64,000 bases of DNA from Fodinicurvata halophila (GTDB taxonomy: Bacteria; Pseudomonadota; Alphaproteobacteria; Kiloniellales; DSM-21159), in the NCBI RefSeq assembly GCF_042651425.1, contig NZ_JBHSCW010000006.1, forward strand, positions 1-64,000, written 5' to 3'. Positions 7,049 to 18,137 of the stretch are shown piece after piece (position 1 is the first letter of the stretch; each line of letters opens with the position of its first letter). The notes beneath the pieces were generated by a model. That model saw only the letters and a list, made by a program, of their open reading frames with translations, did no database searches and was not told the DNA's origin. A program made the translations under genes and the position numbers.

Positions 7049-8281
7049 ATGACGGAAATCCTGCGCCCGGACAGTCCGGACCAGTTGTTCGAACTCGTGA
7101 ACTGGGCCGTGGCCGAAAAGCAGCCCCTCAAGATCACCGGCAGCAACAGCAAGGACGGCTTGGGTCGCCCCGTGCAGGCCCGGCAAACGGTTTCGCTCTC
7201 GGCCTTCAGCGGCATCCGCCTCTACGAACCCGAGGAGCTGGTGCTCTCGGCCGGCGCTGGAACGCCTGTCTCCGAGATCCGCGCGGCGCTTCTGGCCAAG
7301 GGACAGGACATGGCCTTCGAGCCACCGGATCTCTCGGCCTTCTACGGCCATGGCGACGGCGAAGGCACGCTGGGCGGCCTGCTGGCCTGCAACCTCTCCG
7401 GACCGCGGCGTATCAAGAGCGGGGCGGCGCGCGACCACTTCCTGGGCTTCACGGCCGTGACCGGCCGCGGCGAGGCCGTCAAGTCGGGCGGACGCGTGGT
7501 CAAGAACGTGACCGGCTACGACCTCAGCAAGCTGCTGGCCGGCTCCCACGGCACGCTGGGCATGATGACCGAGGTCACACTCAAGGTCCTGCCGGTTTCC
7601 GAGAAACTGCGCACGGTCCTGGTCTACGGGCTCGACGATCGCCAGGCAGTCTCTGCATTGTCCCAGGCCCTGGGGACACCGCACGAAGTCTCGGCCGCCG
7701 CCCACCTGCCGGCCGCGACGGCGGCTCGCATGGAGCTGTCCCGGGTATCGGACGCGGGCCGTGCGGTCACCGCTGTGCGGGTCGAGGGCCCCGAGCCCTC
7801 GGCTCTCTTTCGCTGCGATGCGCTGCGCAGTGAACTCTCCGCCTATGGTGAGACCGAGGAACTGCATGGCCAAAACTCGCGCGACTTCTGGACCAAGGTC
7901 GGCGCCCTGGAGCCCTTCGTACAGGCCCCACAGCAGATTGTCTGGCGCCTGTCCACGGCGCCGAGCGCGGCCGCCGGGACGGCAGCGCGTATCCTCGAGC
8001 AGCGCGACGGGCAGCACTATTACGACTGGGGCGGCGGGCTGCTGTGGATCGGCTTCGACTCCGCCGGCGGCGATGACGACGGCGGCGAGGCCATCGTGCG
8101 TTCGGCCATTGCCGAGGCGGGCGGTCACGCCACCCTGATGCGTGCCCCCGATCCCCTGCGCGCCTCGGTGGCGGTCTTCCAGCCCCAGGAGCCTGGCAAG
8201 GCCGCACTTTCCGCGCGCATAAAGACCGCCTTCGACCCCAGCGGCGTCCTCAACCCCGGGCGCATGTACGCGGACAGTTAA
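7049..8281 (+). CDS. glcE: Glycolate oxidase FAD-binding subunit GlcE
   Basis: This 410-residue protein is the shorter FAD-binding partner of GlcD. Motifs are LKITGSNSKDGLGRPV, LSAGAGTPVSEIRAALL, GTLGGLLACNLSGPRRIKSG and the loop GRVVKNVTGYDLSKLLAGSHGTLG. The terminal FDPSGVLNPGRMY resembles the end of other FAD oxidases. The ATG at 7049 is chosen because the upstream frame extension overlaps glcD and has no homology. It starts ten bases after glcD stops, so it is clearly one operon. Confidence 0.92.
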   Translation: MTEILRPDSPDQLFELVNWAVAEKQPLKITGSNSKDGLGRPVQARQTVSLSAFSGIRLYEPEELVLSAGAGTPVSEIRAALLAKGQDMAFEPPDLSAFYGHGDGEGTLGGLLACNLSGPRRIKSGAARDHFLGFTAVTGRGEAVKSGGRVVKNVTGYDLSKLLAGSHGTLGMMTEVTLKVLPVSEKLRTVLVYGLDDRQAVSALSQALGTPHEVSAAAHLPAATAARMELSRVSDAGRAVTAVRVEGPEPSALFRCDALRSELSAYGETEELHGQNSRDFWTKVGALEPFVQAPQQIVWRLSTAPSAAAGTAARILEQRDGQHYYDWGGGLLWIGFDSAGGDDDGGEAIVRSAIAEAGGHATLMRAPDPLRASVAVFQPQEPGKAALSARIKTAFDPSGVLNPGRMYADS

Positions 8282-8285
8282 GCCC

Positions 8286-9575
<1,290 letters not shown>

Positions 9576-9628
9576 ACAGGGAGCAGACAGCGGATCCGCT
9601 CCATACCGGACGTTATTCCCGTATTGTA

Positions 9629-9657
9629 TTGATCTTTTTCACATAATGCGCTTATAC
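9629..9657 (+). promoter_or_regulatory. Possible promoter upstream of the tandem sensor kinases
   Basis: TTGATC at 9629-9634 and TTATAC at 9652-9657 are separated by 17 bases, in an unusually AT-rich stretch of the glcF-kinase gap. The rest of the 244-base gap (9576-9819) shows no gene. Confidence 0.4.
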
Positions 9658-9819
9658 CTCCGCCTGTCACGGAGATGAAGCGGGGCAGTCCTGCAAGCTG
9701 CAGCCCGTCAGCGACGACTCACATGGCAGGAGGTCAGCAGTGCTCAAGGATTCCCGCTCCCACATCGCTTCCGGAGACGGGACCTCGTGAAAGCCGGCCC
9801 GGACAAAGAGGACAGGTTG

Positions 9820-11481
9820 ATGTCCTGGCCGCGTCAGCTGCTGCCCGTCTTCATGCTGGCCCTGGGATTTCTCATCCTGGCCGCAGCCCTCATATACGAT
9901 ACGGCGCAAAAGCAATATGAGTTGGCGCTGGAGTCCGAGCGCAGGATTGCCGAGAAGGGCATCTCGCTGCGTCAGGAAAGCATGGCCAATCACACGCTGG
10001 CCACTGCCCACGACAATGACAGCATAGAAAACCTCCTGGTCGATCACGATCCCCAGTGGGCCGAGGAGAACATCGGGAGCTGGGCCATCGAAGGGCTGCA
10101 ACTTGACGGGGCACTCGTTGTCTGGAGCGAGAACCGCCTTGTCCATCATGCCAATCGGCATGGCTCCGGTCATCTGGACGATCCCTCTGCCTTTCCGGAC
10201 GAGGTGACTGGCGTGATCGAAGCGGCGCGGCAGAACACGGGCGCTCCCGGCGAGCGCCCTCAAGCCGCCACGGGTTTCTTCCGGGACGACAAGGGATTGC
10301 ACATGGCAGCCGCCGCCCCGCTCGTCTGGGAGGACACCAGGGACCATGTCGTGGAAGAGGGCTCCCATGCCGTGCTGGTCGTCTTCCTGACCTTCGACGA
10401 GAGCTTCCTCGAGGAATTGGCCTCCGGGCTCGGATTCGAGGCCCTGCAAATAGCCACGGAACAACCATCAGGCAGTGCCGCACATCTGCCGCTCAATTCG
10501 CATGCCGGGGAACCGGTGGCGCTTCTCAGCTGGCCCAGCACGGGTCCAGGCCTGGGTATGCTGCGCGAGATGGCCCTGCCTCTCGCCGTTGCCGTCCTGA
10601 TCAAGCTCGTGCTGTCGATTTTCTTCGTGCGCCACGCCTACAAGCGGGCCCGCCTCTTCCAGCATTATCACAGCCTGCTGGAGCAGCGGACGCAGGAACT
10701 GCAGGCCTCCAAGGAGGAAGCCGAGGCCCTGAGCCGGAGCAAGTCGCGCTTCCTCGCCACCATGAGTCACGAGCTGCGCACGCCGCTGAACGCCATCCTG
10801 GGCTTTTCGGAACTGTTGCAGAAGGACTACGTGAAGTCCCTGCCCATACAGCGGATCCAGGAATACGCTCGGGACATCCACTCCAGCGGCAGCTACCTCC
10901 TCTCGCTCATCAACGACATCCTGGACCTCTCCAAGATCGAGGCCGGGCGCTATGATCTGGACGAACGCAGGGTCCGGCTCTCCTCCCTGACCGACGAGAG
11001 TATGGCGCTGGTCCGAAACATGGCGGACGGCAAGCAGATCGCCCTTCACGAGCAGATCGAGGATGCTGAACTCAATGTCGACCCCCGGGCCTTCAAGCAG
11101 ATCCTCGCCAACCTGGTGTCCAACGCCCTGAAGTACTCGGAATCCGGGACCAATGTCTGGCTCGAGAGCAGCCAGCAGGCCGGAGGCGGCCTGGAGATCC
11201 GGGTCCGCGACGAAGGCAGCGGCATGAGCGACGAGGATATCGCAAAGGCGCTGGAAGCCTTTGGGCGAAGTGACGACGCCCACAAGAAGGGTGTGCAGGG
11301 AACCGGCCTCGGCCTCACCATCTGCCAGTCCCTTGTGCAGATGCACGGCGGCACGCTGGACATTCGCTCCGTGCCCGGTCAGGGAACGACGGTTGCCCTG
11401 CATGTTCCGGCGGAACGCGTGCTTTCGGCCCTGTGCAACGCCGAAACACCTCCAGATAGCGAAAAAATTACGCCTGCCTGA
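9820..11481 (+). CDS. Membrane sensor histidine kinase with CHASE4-like periplasmic domain (copy 1)
   Basis: This is a 553-residue protein. A membrane segment lies at about residues 8-25, a periplasmic sensor domain extends to about 250, and a second membrane segment lies near 255-275. A coiled linker precedes the kinase core: FLATMSHELRTPLNAILGF with phospho-acceptor His317, the N box LVSNALKYSE, DEGSGMS, and GTGLGLTICQ. The ATG at 9820 is preferred over an upstream GTG because it aligns exactly with the start of the paralogue that follows. Unlike that paralogue, it reads TAHDND where CHASE4 domains normally have a YAYWDD-like motif, so ligand sensing may differ. No response regulator is adjacent. 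Confidence 0.85.
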   Translation: MSWPRQLLPVFMLALGFLILAAALIYDTAQKQYELALESERRIAEKGISLRQESMANHTLATAHDNDSIENLLVDHDPQWAEENIGSWAIEGLQLDGALVVWSENRLVHHANRHGSGHLDDPSAFPDEVTGVIEAARQNTGAPGERPQAATGFFRDDKGLHMAAAAPLVWEDTRDHVVEEGSHAVLVVFLTFDESFLEELASGLGFEALQIATEQPSGSAAHLPLNSHAGEPVALLSWPSTGPGLGMLREMALPLAVAVLIKLVLSIFFVRHAYKRARLFQHYHSLLEQRTQELQASKEEAEALSRSKSRFLATMSHELRTPLNAILGFSELLQKDYVKSLPIQRIQEYARDIHSSGSYLLSLINDILDLSKIEAGRYDLDERRVRLSSLTDESMALVRNMADGKQIALHEQIEDAELNVDPRAFKQILANLVSNALKYSESGTNVWLESSQQAGGGLEIRVRDEGSGMSDEDIAKALEAFGRSDDAHKKGVQGTGLGLTICQSLVQMHGGTLDIRSVPGQGTTVALHVPAERVLSALCNAETPPDSEKITPA

Positions 11482-11760
11482 CGGCGAGTTGAACAATGTC
11501 TTGGGTTCGACGCCGGTACACGCTGGCATGCCAGTGGTAGCGAAATACCCTGCTGCGCCTGAAGAAAAACGAATACACTCCATGCCTGTTTACCCTTCCT
11601 CAACATCTAGCCTCTAGATTGAGCAGAAACGCCAGGGGTCGTCCTGGCACCGCTTTGCCGTGCTCCCCCCGCATCTCGGTCTCCTTTCCCTTCCTGGAAG
11701 AGCGTTCATACAAGCATGAGGATTTTAGACGAGCACAGCAAAAGCCAGGACATCGGCCTG

Positions 11761-13419
11761 ATGTCCGTGCATCGCCAGCTGCTGCCCGTCATCGCCCTGG
11801 TCGTCATCTTCCTGATCGTTGCCGGAGCCCTGCTCTGCCACACGGCGCAAGAGCAGAACGAGGTGGCAGAAGGCGCAGAGCGTCATCTTGCCGCCTCCTC
11901 CATTTCCGTGCTGCGCAATGGCATTGCCGACTTCGTCGTCGACTACGCCTATTGGGACGACACTGCGCAGCATGTGATCATCGACTACGACGAACAGTGG
12001 GCCGACGACAATGTAGGGCAATGGGTCGTCGAGGGTCTCGGAATGGATGGCGCCCTGGTGGCCGGATCGGACAACCGACTGATCCACCACGCGGATGACC
12101 ACAGTCCCGAGCATCTTGCCGACCCCGCCCGCTATCCGGAAGAGGTCACGGCCATCCTCTCGAAAGCCCGGACTCAGGCAGGCTCTGGTGGAGAGGGATC
12201 CGAGGCGGCGACTGGATTCTTCCGCGACGAATTCGGCCTGCACCTGGCTGCGGCCGCCGCGATCGTCTGGGAGGACGAAGGCCCACCGCCGCTGGACAGT
12301 GATGTTCACGGTGTTCTCTTCTTCTATCGCACGCTCGACCCCGCCCTTCTTGCCGAATCGGGAGAGCAGTTCCTGCTGAAGGACCTCCGGCTTTCCTCCG
12401 GGACTCCAGGCGATGGCGTACCGCACCTGGCGCTTGCGTCAATCGGTGGGAAGGCACTTGGGAACCTCCGCTGGACGAGCGAACAGCCCGGTACGGCCAT
12501 GCTGAAGAACCTGGTCTTGCCGCTGGCCCTGATGGCGGGTGGCACGCTGCTGATCATCGGCCTCATCGTCCAGCGTGCCTACAAGCGCGCCCGGCTCTTT
12601 CGTGATTACCACGACGGGCTGGAGAAACAGACCGAGGAACTGCGGCAGGCCTATGACGCCGCGGCGGCCCTCAGCCAGAGCAAGTCCCACTTCCTGGCCA
12701 TGATGAGCCATGAGCTGCGCACCCCGCTGAACGCCATCATCGGGTTTTCCGATTTCATGCGCCAGGACCGCATCAGGCCCCTGCCGACCGAGCGCCTGCA
12801 GGAGTACGCCAACGACATCCACGCGAGTGGCAACTATCTCCTGGACCTCATCAACGACATCCTCAACATGTCGAAGATCGAGGCACAGCGCTACGAGCTC
12901 CACGAGGCCCAGGTCAAGCTGGCGGACCTGCTGGAGCAGAGCATGACACTCGTGAAGAACCTGGCGGACAGCAAGACGATCTCCTTGCATGCCAGTAAAT
13001 TGGAGGTCCAGCTCTACTTGGACCCGCTGGCCTTCAAGCAGATCCTGCTGAACCTCCTGTCCAACGCGATCAAGTACTCCGAACCCGGAAAAAACATCTG
13101 GATCGACGCCCGCCAGAACGAGGATGGAACCCTGTCCGTGAGCGTCCGCGACGAGGGAGTCGGAATGACGCAGGAAGGCATCGCCGCGGCACTCGAGCCA
13201 TTCGGCCAGGCCAGGAACAGCTACGTGCGCGATGCGCAAGGCACCGGCCTCGGCCTCAATATCTGCCAGGCGCTCATCGAACTGCATGGCGGCAGGCTGG
13301 ACATAGACTCGATTCCCCAGCAGGGAACCAAGGTCACCCTGCTCCTTCCGCCCGACCGGGTTGTCTGCGGGGCCGATGAAGCCCCGCAACCACAACACCA
13401 ACTGGCCTCCAACCAGTAG
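11761..13419 (+). CDS. Membrane sensor histidine kinase with CHASE4 periplasmic domain (copy 2)
   Basis: This 552-residue paralogue of the preceding kinase has the same architecture throughout, and its acceptor His is also residue 317 (FLAMMSHELRTPLNAIIGF). The start MSVHRQLLPV aligns with MSWPRQLLPV of copy 1, which selects the ATG at 11761 over one at 11716. The periplasmic domain keeps the CHASE4 motif DYAYWDDTAQHV and a downstream DYDEQWADDNVG. The ATPase boxes LLSNAIKYSE, DEGVGMT and GTGLGLNICQ are intact. The pair arose by tandem duplication (inference). No partner regulator lies nearby, and the 279-base gap before it holds no other gene. Confidence 0.88.
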   Translation: MSVHRQLLPVIALVVIFLIVAGALLCHTAQEQNEVAEGAERHLAASSISVLRNGIADFVVDYAYWDDTAQHVIIDYDEQWADDNVGQWVVEGLGMDGALVAGSDNRLIHHADDHSPEHLADPARYPEEVTAILSKARTQAGSGGEGSEAATGFFRDEFGLHLAAAAAIVWEDEGPPPLDSDVHGVLFFYRTLDPALLAESGEQFLLKDLRLSSGTPGDGVPHLALASIGGKALGNLRWTSEQPGTAMLKNLVLPLALMAGGTLLIIGLIVQRAYKRARLFRDYHDGLEKQTEELRQAYDAAAALSQSKSHFLAMMSHELRTPLNAIIGFSDFMRQDRIRPLPTERLQEYANDIHASGNYLLDLINDILNMSKIEAQRYELHEAQVKLADLLEQSMTLVKNLADSKTISLHASKLEVQLYLDPLAFKQILLNLLSNAIKYSEPGKNIWIDARQNEDGTLSVSVRDEGVGMTQEGIAAALEPFGQARNSYVRDAQGTGLGLNICQALIELHGGRLDIDSIPQQGTKVTLLLPPDRVVCGADEAPQPQHQLASNQ

Positions 13420-13446
13420 AGGGCGTCGGCTCTTGCCCTGCCGCGA

Positions 13447-15330
13447 TCACTCCAGGCTGCGCTGAACCAACTGCGAGAGGCGTTGCGAGAAGCTGGCCGG
13501 GTCGAGCGGCAGATCGCCGTCCAGGATACGCGCCTGGTCGAGCAGCAGTTCACCCATGTCCTCCAGGCCGCTCCTGTCGGCGCCGTTGTTCAGCTTCTCG
13601 GACAGCCTGCGCACCAACGGATGCCGGGGATTGACCTCCAGGATGCGCGACATCTCCTGGTTCAACTGGCCGTGCTGCTTCAGCATGCGGGCCAGATGCA
13701 GGTCCAGGTCCCCGCTGTCGGCCGACAGGCAGACCGGACTGCTGGTCAGGCGCTTGGAGGCGCGCACGTCCTTGACCTTGTCGGACAGGTTCTCCTTCAG
13801 GAAGGTGACCAGTGCCTCGACGTCGCTGTCCTCGCTCTCCGCTTCCGTGTCCTGTGACTCATCCTTGGACTCGCTTTCGATGTTGTCGAGGTCGGCTCCG
13901 GCCCGCGTGACCGACTTGAATTCCTTCTCCTGATAGCTGCCGACAGCCGGCACCCAGAATTCGTCGATCGGGTCACACATCAGCAGGACCTCGACATCCT
14001 TGTCATAGAAGCCCTCGAGCTGCGGGCTCTTGCGCAGGACCTCGGGATCCTCGCCGGTCATGAAATAGATCTCATTCTGGCCCGGTTTCATGCCGGCGAT
14101 GTACTCGTCCAGGGAAACCCAGCCCTCGCGGCGGGTGGAGCGGAAGCGCGCCAGCTTGAGCAGCTGCTCGCTCTGGTCGCGATCCTCGTAGAGACCTTCC
14201 TTGAGCACGGGCCCGAAGCTCTCCCAGAAGGTTACGTAGTCTTCCGGTTCCTTCTCTGCCTTGCGCTCAAGTTCGCCCAGTACGCGCTTCACGATGGCCG
14301 ACTTGAGGTGCGCAATCATCGGATTGTGCTGCAGCAGCTCGCGGCTGATGTTGAGCGGCAGGTCCTCGGAATCGATGATGCCACGCAGGAAGCGCAGGTA
14401 GGACGGCAGCAGGGTCTCGCAGTCGTCGGTGATGAACACGCGCTTCACGTAGAGGCGGACAGAGTTCTTGCGCTGCGGATCGAAGAGGTCGTAGGGCCGC
14501 TGGCTGGGAATGAACAGCAGGCCCGTGTACTCCAGCTTGCCCTCGACGCGGAAGTGCAGCCAGGTCCAGGGATCGTCCAGGGCATGGGCGACGTGCTTGT
14601 AGAACTCCTTGTACTGCTCGTCCGAGATCTCGCTCTTGGGCCGCATCCAGAGCGCACCGGCGCTGTTCAGCCGTTCGTTCTCCTCGTCCCCTTCGCCCTT
14701 GAGTTCCACGGGGAAGGCGATGTGATCGGAATAGGTCTTGACGATGCGGCGAATGTTGGCGGCTTCGAGGAACTCCTGCGCATCCTCCTTCATCGTCAGG
14801 GTGATGCGCGTGCCCCGGGCCGGCGCGGAGTCGCTCTCGGCGATGGTGAAGCTACCGTGTCCGGTGGACTCCCAGTACCAGCCTGTCTCCTCGCCGGCCC
14901 TGCGGGTTTCCAGCGAGACATGCTGGGCCACCATGAAGGCGGAATAGAAGCCGACGCCGAACTGGCCGATCAGGTCCACCTCGCCGCGCTTGTCACCCAG
15001 CTTGTCCAGGAAAGCCGAGGTGCCGGACTTGGCGATGGTCCCCAGGCTCTCCACCAGGTCTTCCCGGTTCATGCCGATACCGTTGTCGCTGATGATCAGC
15101 TGCCCCTTGTCCTTGTCCACCGACAGCTCGATGCGCAGTTCGGGATCGTTTTCCAACAGCTGCGGCTCGGTCAGCGCGGCATAGCGCAGCTTGTCGCAGG
15201 CGTCCGAGGCGTTGGAGACAAGCTCCCGCAGGAAGATCTCGCGGTTGGAGTACAGCGCGTTGGCGACGATGTCGAGCAGGCGGCTGACCTCCGCCTGAAA
15301 GGATAGTGTTTCCTGGCTGGTTTCACTCAT
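13447..15330 (-). CDS. htpG: Molecular chaperone HtpG (Hsp90)
   Basis: This 627-residue Hsp90 homologue has the GHKL ATPase domain signatures LFLRELVSNASDACDKLR (here written with NREIF before it), DNGIGM and GQFGVGFYSAFMV. The middle domain contains LPLNISRELLQ, and a carboxyl dimerisation region follows. HtpG remodels client proteins in the cytoplasm together with DnaK. The ATG at 15330 (MSETSQETLSFQAEV) is chosen; the in-frame extension upstream has no homology. An acidic insert (DESQDTEAESEDSD) separates the middle and carboxyl domains. It is convergent with the sensor kinase gene. Confidence 0.95.
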   Translation of the reverse strand: MSETSQETLSFQAEVSRLLDIVANALYSNREIFLRELVSNASDACDKLRYAALTEPQLLENDPELRIELSVDKDKGQLIISDNGIGMNREDLVESLGTIAKSGTSAFLDKLGDKRGEVDLIGQFGVGFYSAFMVAQHVSLETRRAGEETGWYWESTGHGSFTIAESDSAPARGTRITLTMKEDAQEFLEAANIRRIVKTYSDHIAFPVELKGEGDEENERLNSAGALWMRPKSEISDEQYKEFYKHVAHALDDPWTWLHFRVEGKLEYTGLLFIPSQRPYDLFDPQRKNSVRLYVKRVFITDDCETLLPSYLRFLRGIIDSEDLPLNISRELLQHNPMIAHLKSAIVKRVLGELERKAEKEPEDYVTFWESFGPVLKEGLYEDRDQSEQLLKLARFRSTRREGWVSLDEYIAGMKPGQNEIYFMTGEDPEVLRKSPQLEGFYDKDVEVLLMCDPIDEFWVPAVGSYQEKEFKSVTRAGADLDNIESESKDESQDTEAESEDSDVEALVTFLKENLSDKVKDVRASKRLTSSPVCLSADSGDLDLHLARMLKQHGQLNQEMSRILEVNPRHPLVRRLSEKLNNGADRSGLEDMGELLLDQARILDGDLPLDPASFSQRLSQLVQRSLE

Positions 15331-15413
15331 GGCTCTGCTGACGTCTTCACTTTTATCCTGGGTTGATGCCGGATGCCCGAAGAAAGCGGACCCGGCGGCT
15401 TTGACCTGCGCCA

Positions 15414-15444
15414 TGATATGAGTGTCCTGCCGGCAGACTGCAAG
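15414..15444 (-). promoter_or_regulatory. Possible heat-shock-type promoter for htpG
   Basis: On the minus strand CTTGCA (15444-15439) is followed after about 14 bases by CACTCATAT, loosely resembling the alphaproteobacterial sigma32 pattern. It lies about 85-110 bases upstream of the htpG start codon. The remaining divergent gap to 15602 shows no gene. Confidence 0.25.
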
Positions 15445-15602
15445 AGCGCCGGTAAAGCCGACGGCTTTCCGATTGCTGTTCCAGCGAGAAGCGAGCCTTT
15501 GAGCCTGTGGCCTCAGCGACTCTCAGGAAGGTCCTCATGGTCGGAACGATCTGAGCGCGTCCGCGTATTGCACCTTGGCCCCGAGCACCCGACGTCTGTA
15601 GA

Positions 15603-18134
15603 ATGGCATCCATGAGTTCAGATCGGGTCGTTGCGGTCCTGGGGCCGACCAATACGGGCAAGACCTTCTTTGCCATCGAACGTATGCTGGGTCATTCCAG
15701 CGGCATGATCGGCTTCCCCCTGCGGCTCCTGGCACGCGAAAACTACGACCGCGTGGTCCGCGCCCGCGGCGAGCGCCAGGTGGCACTGATCACCGGCGAA
15801 GAGAAGATCATCCCCGAGACCGCCCGCTATTTCATCTGCACGGTGGAATCCATGCCGGTGACCAAACCGGTGGACTTCCTGGCCGTGGACGAGATCCAGC
15901 TGGCCGCCGATCCCGAGCGTGGGCACATCTTCACCGACCGCCTGCTGCACGCCCGCGGCACCCAGGAAACCCTGTTGCTGGGCAGCGAGACCATCCGGCC
16001 GCTGCTGCACGGCCTGATCCGCAACCTGGAGATCGTCTCGCGCCCCCGCTTCTCGAAGCTGACCTATGCCGGCCAGAAGAAGCTGTCCCGCCTGCCGCCC
16101 CGATCGGCGGTCGTCACCTTTTCGGTCTCCGAGGTCTATGCCCTGGCCGAGATGCTGCGCCGCCAGCGCGGCGGCACGGCCATCGTCCTGGGCGCCCTCT
16201 CGCCGCGCACCCGCAACGCCCAGGTGGAAATGTTCGAATCCGGCGAGGTGGATTACCTGGTCGCCACCGACGCCATCGGCATGGGCCTGAACCTGGGTCT
16301 CGACCATGTGGCCTTCGCGCGGCTGTCCAAGTTCGACGGCCATCGCCCGCGCCGGCTCAGCGCGCCCGAGGTGGGCCAGATCGCCGGACGTGCCGGCCGG
16401 CACATGAACGACGGCACCTTCGGCACCACGGCCGACCAGCCGCCCATGGAGGAAGAGTTGATCGAGGCCGTGGAGGAACACCAGTTCCCGGCGCTCAACG
16501 CCATCTACTGGCGCAATCGCGAGCTGGACTTCGCCCATCCCAAGGCCCTGCTGAGCAGCCTGGAACGCCGCCCGGAACGCAGGGAGCTGATGCGGGTGCG
16601 CCCGCCCGACGACCAGGCGGCCCTGGCGACCCTGATGCGCGACGAGTCGCTGATGGATCTGGCGCAGGATCGCCAGAGCGTCGAACTGCTGTGGGAGGTC
16701 TGCCAGATTCCGGACTTCCGCAAGACCTTCAGCGACCATCACGTCCGCCTGCTGGCTCAGATCTTCCGCCACCTGCGCCACAACGACCGTCAGCTGCCCG
16801 AAGACTGGGTCGCCGGGCAGATCAACCGCATCGCGCGGACCGACGGCGACATCGATGCCCTGATCGCCCGCATCGCCCATGTCCGCACCTGGACCTTCAT
16901 CACCCACCGCGGCGACTGGCTGGCCGACGCCAAGGGCTGGCAGGAACGCACCCGCGCCATCGAGGACCAGCTCTCGGACGCCCTGCACGCACGGCTGACC
17001 AACCGCTTCGTCGACAAGCGCACGGCCACCCTGCTGCGCCGCCTGAGGAGCGGCGAGGACCTTCTGGCCTCGGTGCGCAACAACGGCGAAGTCCTGGTGG
17101 AAGGTGAGGAGGTCGGCCACCTGGAGGGCTTCCGCTTCCGCCTGGACGCCTCGGTGGACCGCGACGACAGCCAGGCCATCCTGACGGCCACCCGCAAGGC
17201 CCTGCAGCGGGTCATGCCCCAGCGCCTGGCAAAGCTCGAAGAGGACAACGATGGCGCCTTCCAGCTGGACGAGCAGGGGCAACTGCTCTGGCGCGGCACC
17301 GCAATCGCCCGGCTGGCGCCGGGCGACAGTCCGCTCAGCCCGCGCATCCAGACCTTCGACAGCGAGTTCCTGGACGGCCCCTCGCGCGAGCGCATCCGCC
17401 GCCGCCTGGCCGATTGGCTGAACCGCCATCTGCGCAACGGCCTGGCCGCCCTCTATCAGCTCGAGGAAGCGCCCCTGAAGGGTGCCGCCCGCGGCGTGGC
17501 CTTCCAGGTGGCCGAAGCCCTGGGCAGTCTGCCGCGCAGCGCGGCCGCCGAGCAGGTCCAGCAGCTCGACAAGCAGGACCGCAAGGCCCTGGCCGCCCTC
17601 AACCTGCGCATCGGCGTCCAGTCCCTGTTCCTGCCCGCCCTGCTGAAACCGCGCAGCCAACGCCTGCGGGCCTTGCTCTGGTGCGTCTTTCACGAGCGTG
17701 CCATCACCCCCGCGCCCGAGAGCGGCGACAGGCTGCTGCTCGATGAGCGTGCCGGGGATCCGGCCTTTTGCCAGGCCATCGGATATCGCAGCATGGGCCG
17801 CGGCAAGCGCAAGCTGGCCGTGCGCGTTGATAGCCTGGAACAGGTCATGGCCCGGGCACGTCAGAAGACGAAGGAAGGGGTGCTGAGTCCCGACCAGAAG
17901 CTGCGCGACCTGCTGGACGGCGATCCGGAAACCCTGCGCCTCGTGCTCGCCAGCCACGGCTATCAGCCGCACCAGGCCGAGGGCGAGACGCTCTTCCGCA
18001 AGCAGCGTGGCCGGAAACGCAAGAATCCCTCCGAGACACGCGCACCCGGCAGGAAGAAGGCCAGCCGCAAACCCCGGGCAGACCCCGAACCGCATTCCCC
18101 CTTTGCCGTGCTGAAAGGCATGAAGCGAGGCTAG
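15603..18134 (+). CDS. Suv3-like DEAD/DEAH-box RNA helicase
   Basis: This 843-residue superfamily 2 helicase is related to mitochondrial Suv3 and common in alphaproteobacteria. Visible motifs are Walker A VLGPTNTGKTFFAIERML, motif Ia LLARENYDRV, the Suv3-type motif II DEIQLAADPERGHIFT, SETI, and motifs V and VI ATDAIGMGLNL and GQIAGRAGRH. A long alpha-helical carboxyl part follows, ending in a basic Lys/Arg tail. A second ATG three codons later (15612) is an equally possible start. It is followed after three bases by an S4-domain protein, suggesting a shared role in RNA or ribosome turnover (inference). Confidence 0.85.
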   Translation: MASMSSDRVVAVLGPTNTGKTFFAIERMLGHSSGMIGFPLRLLARENYDRVVRARGERQVALITGEEKIIPETARYFICTVESMPVTKPVDFLAVDEIQLAADPERGHIFTDRLLHARGTQETLLLGSETIRPLLHGLIRNLEIVSRPRFSKLTYAGQKKLSRLPPRSAVVTFSVSEVYALAEMLRRQRGGTAIVLGALSPRTRNAQVEMFESGEVDYLVATDAIGMGLNLGLDHVAFARLSKFDGHRPRRLSAPEVGQIAGRAGRHMNDGTFGTTADQPPMEEELIEAVEEHQFPALNAIYWRNRELDFAHPKALLSSLERRPERRELMRVRPPDDQAALATLMRDESLMDLAQDRQSVELLWEVCQIPDFRKTFSDHHVRLLAQIFRHLRHNDRQLPEDWVAGQINRIARTDGDIDALIARIAHVRTWTFITHRGDWLADAKGWQERTRAIEDQLSDALHARLTNRFVDKRTATLLRRLRSGEDLLASVRNNGEVLVEGEEVGHLEGFRFRLDASVDRDDSQAILTATRKALQRVMPQRLAKLEEDNDGAFQLDEQGQLLWRGTAIARLAPGDSPLSPRIQTFDSEFLDGPSRERIRRRLADWLNRHLRNGLAALYQLEEAPLKGAARGVAFQVAEALGSLPRSAAAEQVQQLDKQDRKALAALNLRIGVQSLFLPALLKPRSQRLRALLWCVFHERAITPAPESGDRLLLDERAGDPAFCQAIGYRSMGRGKRKLAVRVDSLEQVMARARQKTKEGVLSPDQKLRDLLDGDPETLRLVLASHGYQPHQAEGETLFRKQRGRKRKNPSETRAPGRKKASRKPRADPEPHSPFAVLKGMKRG

Positions 18135-18137
18135 CCC

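Noticed and set aside
5659..7215. 518-codon minus-strand frame opposite glcD
   Set aside because: It is the antisense shadow of glcD, whose plus-strand translation carries the FAD-binding motifs.
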